DNA of 64,000 nucleotides from Campanula takesimana (lineage: Eukaryota; Streptophyta; Magnoliopsida; Asterales; Campanulaceae). Positions 62,562 to 64,000 of the stretch are shown here, in pieces (position 1 is the first letter of the stretch; every line of letters starts with the position of its first letter). The position numbers and the translations under genes are program-made. The stretch lies in assembly GCA_026119855.1 (NCBI GenBank), contig JAOWBW010000060.1, forward strand, positions 2,108,001-2,172,000, given 5' to 3'. The notes beneath the pieces are model-generated. The model saw nothing but the letters and a program-made list of their open reading frames with translations. It was not told the DNA's origin and did not search any database.

Positions 62562-64000
62562 TGTTGGTTCCAAAGACACAACAAGGGTATGAAAAGGAGG
62601 CTGGAGGGGGGTGAATAGCCTACTTAAAATTTCAACCCTTTTTCAAAAATCAGCCTTATGCTTACAACTTGAATTTTGTGGTCAATGAAAACCATGCGGT
62701 CAAGTGTAATATGCATAGTGGAAGTTTAAAATATAAAGGTAGAGTTGAGAGTTAGTTGGAAATCTAAGAATTGAAAGAACTGATTTTCAGTCGACCTAAA
62801 GGAGATTGCGGTCAAGTGATGGGTTAAGAATTTTGAAAGTGTCTTGGAATTGTTGGCAAAAGATAAGTAGTCAGAGTGTGACTTAGGCAATATGGACAAC
62901 ACAAACACAATTCACAATAAGTTTGAATAAATATCTGGAAAGATCAAACACTAAACGACAAACAAGATTAATATGAACAATATGAACAAGACTTAAAGAA
63001 AATTTGCAGAAATGTAAAGTGCAGTAAGTAAATGACACAATGATTTGGAAATGTTCGATCTGTTAAAAGATCTACGTCCTTTACCAAGATGGTCAGTCTT
63101 GGATTTTCAATGGAGGTATATATTTATTCTCTTAAGTACAGATTACAGAGTTGAAGTATTGAATCAACAACATATTTTCTATGAAGTTCAAATCCTAGAC
63201 TTAGACCAGTGTATCCCTAATGATTCGATTTATGTGATTGATCAATCAGGGTGAGTGTGTGTGTAAGAATCAAAATCTCTTTATAATCTAAGTAATTAGA
63301 GCCTAATGAATCTTTATGTGATGAGGCTTGATATGATCTTGATTGTTGTTGGAGATTTGTTGAATATTTGAAGAATATGTGCTTGAAGATTCAAAGGATT
63401 CTGGAAATCTTGAGTATGATCTTCAATCACCAAGAATTTCAACAGCAATTTCTCTCTTGGAATCTCAAGATTATTTCAATGAAGAACAAAAGGCCTATTT
63501 ATAGCCTTGAGAGAGAAACTAGCCGTTTGAAAGTCTTGGAGTCCAAGTTAAAGGACAATGAGTTGTTGATGTCTGATTGGAGCTCATTCTGAGTTTTTCC
63601 TTTGTTGCAGAGTAGTGGTCCACATGTACCATCATATTCGTTGGATGACAGTTGGAGTTCAAATTTGAAATTTGAACATTGCAACGTTCTAAACCTAACC
63701 AATGGTTTTGGACATTAGTGTGACCATGGTTAAGTTTCAACCAAACTTGATTTATGGTTTTCATCTCCTTCTCACGGTCGAATCCTTGCGATCAGACGAA
63801 TTACGGTCAAGAGACCATTTACGGTCAAGCCATCTACGGTCAAGTGATTGACTTGGGATTTTCCAGACTTAGAAATTTTTACGACCCTATCTACACAAGC
63901 CTAAGTAACTAAAAATTGACTTGTCTAAAAATGAAGTTTTAACACTTCTTACAATATATCCTAAAGTCCATATAAAATAAAATTAGGTCATGGGATCAAT
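62562..64000 (-). repeat. 5' LTR of H (runs off the right edge)
   Basis: The minus-strand end is TGTCTTTGGAACCAACA; the start lies beyond 64000. TATAAATAGG on the minus strand lies at 63496-63503. The words ACGGTCAA (TTGACCGT on the coding strand) occur in a cluster at 63774-63843. Confidence 0.7.
63774..63843 (-). promoter_or_regulatory. TTGACCGT (W-box-like) cluster in U3 of LTR H
   Basis: Words at 63774, 63788 (diverged), 63803, 63821 and 63836 are about 15 bp apart. On the coding strand they read TTGACCGT, which contains TTGACC, the W-box core bound by WRKY factors. Lies about 270 bp upstream of the TATA box. The related word GCGGTC(AA/GA) is scattered elsewhere in H (54613-54658, 56176-56211, 60433, 62696, 62808). 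Confidence 0.5.

Larger units (their letters stand above)
43323..64000 (-). mobile_element. Copia element H (SIRE/Maximus-like), defective, much interrupted
   Basis: Minus-strand order: 5' LTR (from 62562, running off the right edge), degenerate primer site, gag, pol and an extra 3' ORF ending at 43323. It is interrupted by chromovirus G, a hAT MITE and solo LTR I. No 3' LTR is seen. A copia pol followed by an extra ORF is the arrangement of the SIRE/Maximus group. Removing the inserts leaves about 9.3 kb inside the window. Many stops, and the integrase core is missing. Confidence 0.82.

Noticed and set aside
1..64000. tRNA or rRNA genes
   Set aside because: None recognised; the tRNA-like matches are retrotransposon primer sites only.

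Overview
This is nuclear DNA of a flowering plant, probably a eudicot. It holds one intron-split plant gene for a plastid-type NFU iron-sulfur scaffold, surrounded by plant transposon lineages: Tat/Ogre-like, chromovirus and copia LTR elements, L1- and RTE-type LINEs, and hAT, Stowaway and Mutator MITEs. The sequence alone does not name the genus. I use letters A to K for the LTR elements. Layout: A (1-10323, minus; the 3' LTR runs off the left edge) lies inside B (10324-13336, minus, Tat-like), and B lies inside the 3' end of a copia element C (to about 14899, plus). 14900-17425 has no recognised gene. A solo LTR K (17426-18923) follows. Next is a three-level nest of a LINE inside a hAT transposon inside a Stowaway element (18982-23248). 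The NFU gene occupies 24122-30847 on the minus strand (4 exons, 254 aa); its introns carry several small DNA transposons and an RTE-LINE tail. 31904-40239 is a decayed DUF4283/RNase H pseudogene split by copia-type element E (32139-40062), whose 3' LTR is itself split by copia F (32328-37317). 40727-43322 holds LTR remnants J and D. From about 43323 to beyond 64000 lies H, a minus-strand copia element with an extra 3' ORF. H is split by chromovirus G (43488-53044), a hAT MITE (55086-55540) and a solo LTR I (56542-57865). Target-site duplications (TSDs) read by eye support most of these nesting claims. Several coding frames rejoin when an inserted element plus one TSD copy is removed. The LTR pairs of A, F and G are nearly identical, so these insertions are recent. 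F and G nevertheless carry in-frame stops. The most unusual observation concerns the LTR promoters. In six elements (C, D, F, G, I, K) a short family-specific, often GC-rich word is repeated at fixed spacing (mostly 22 bp; 19 or 29-30 bp in some). The array ends about 72-85 bp upstream of a TATA box. F, G and I share the same four-word geometry (22, 49-50, 22) although G uses a different word and F and G belong to different superfamilies. Related arrays with 29-, 19- and 11-bp spacing sit in the leaders of B, D and E. All coordinates, counts and spacings were obtained by hand reading.
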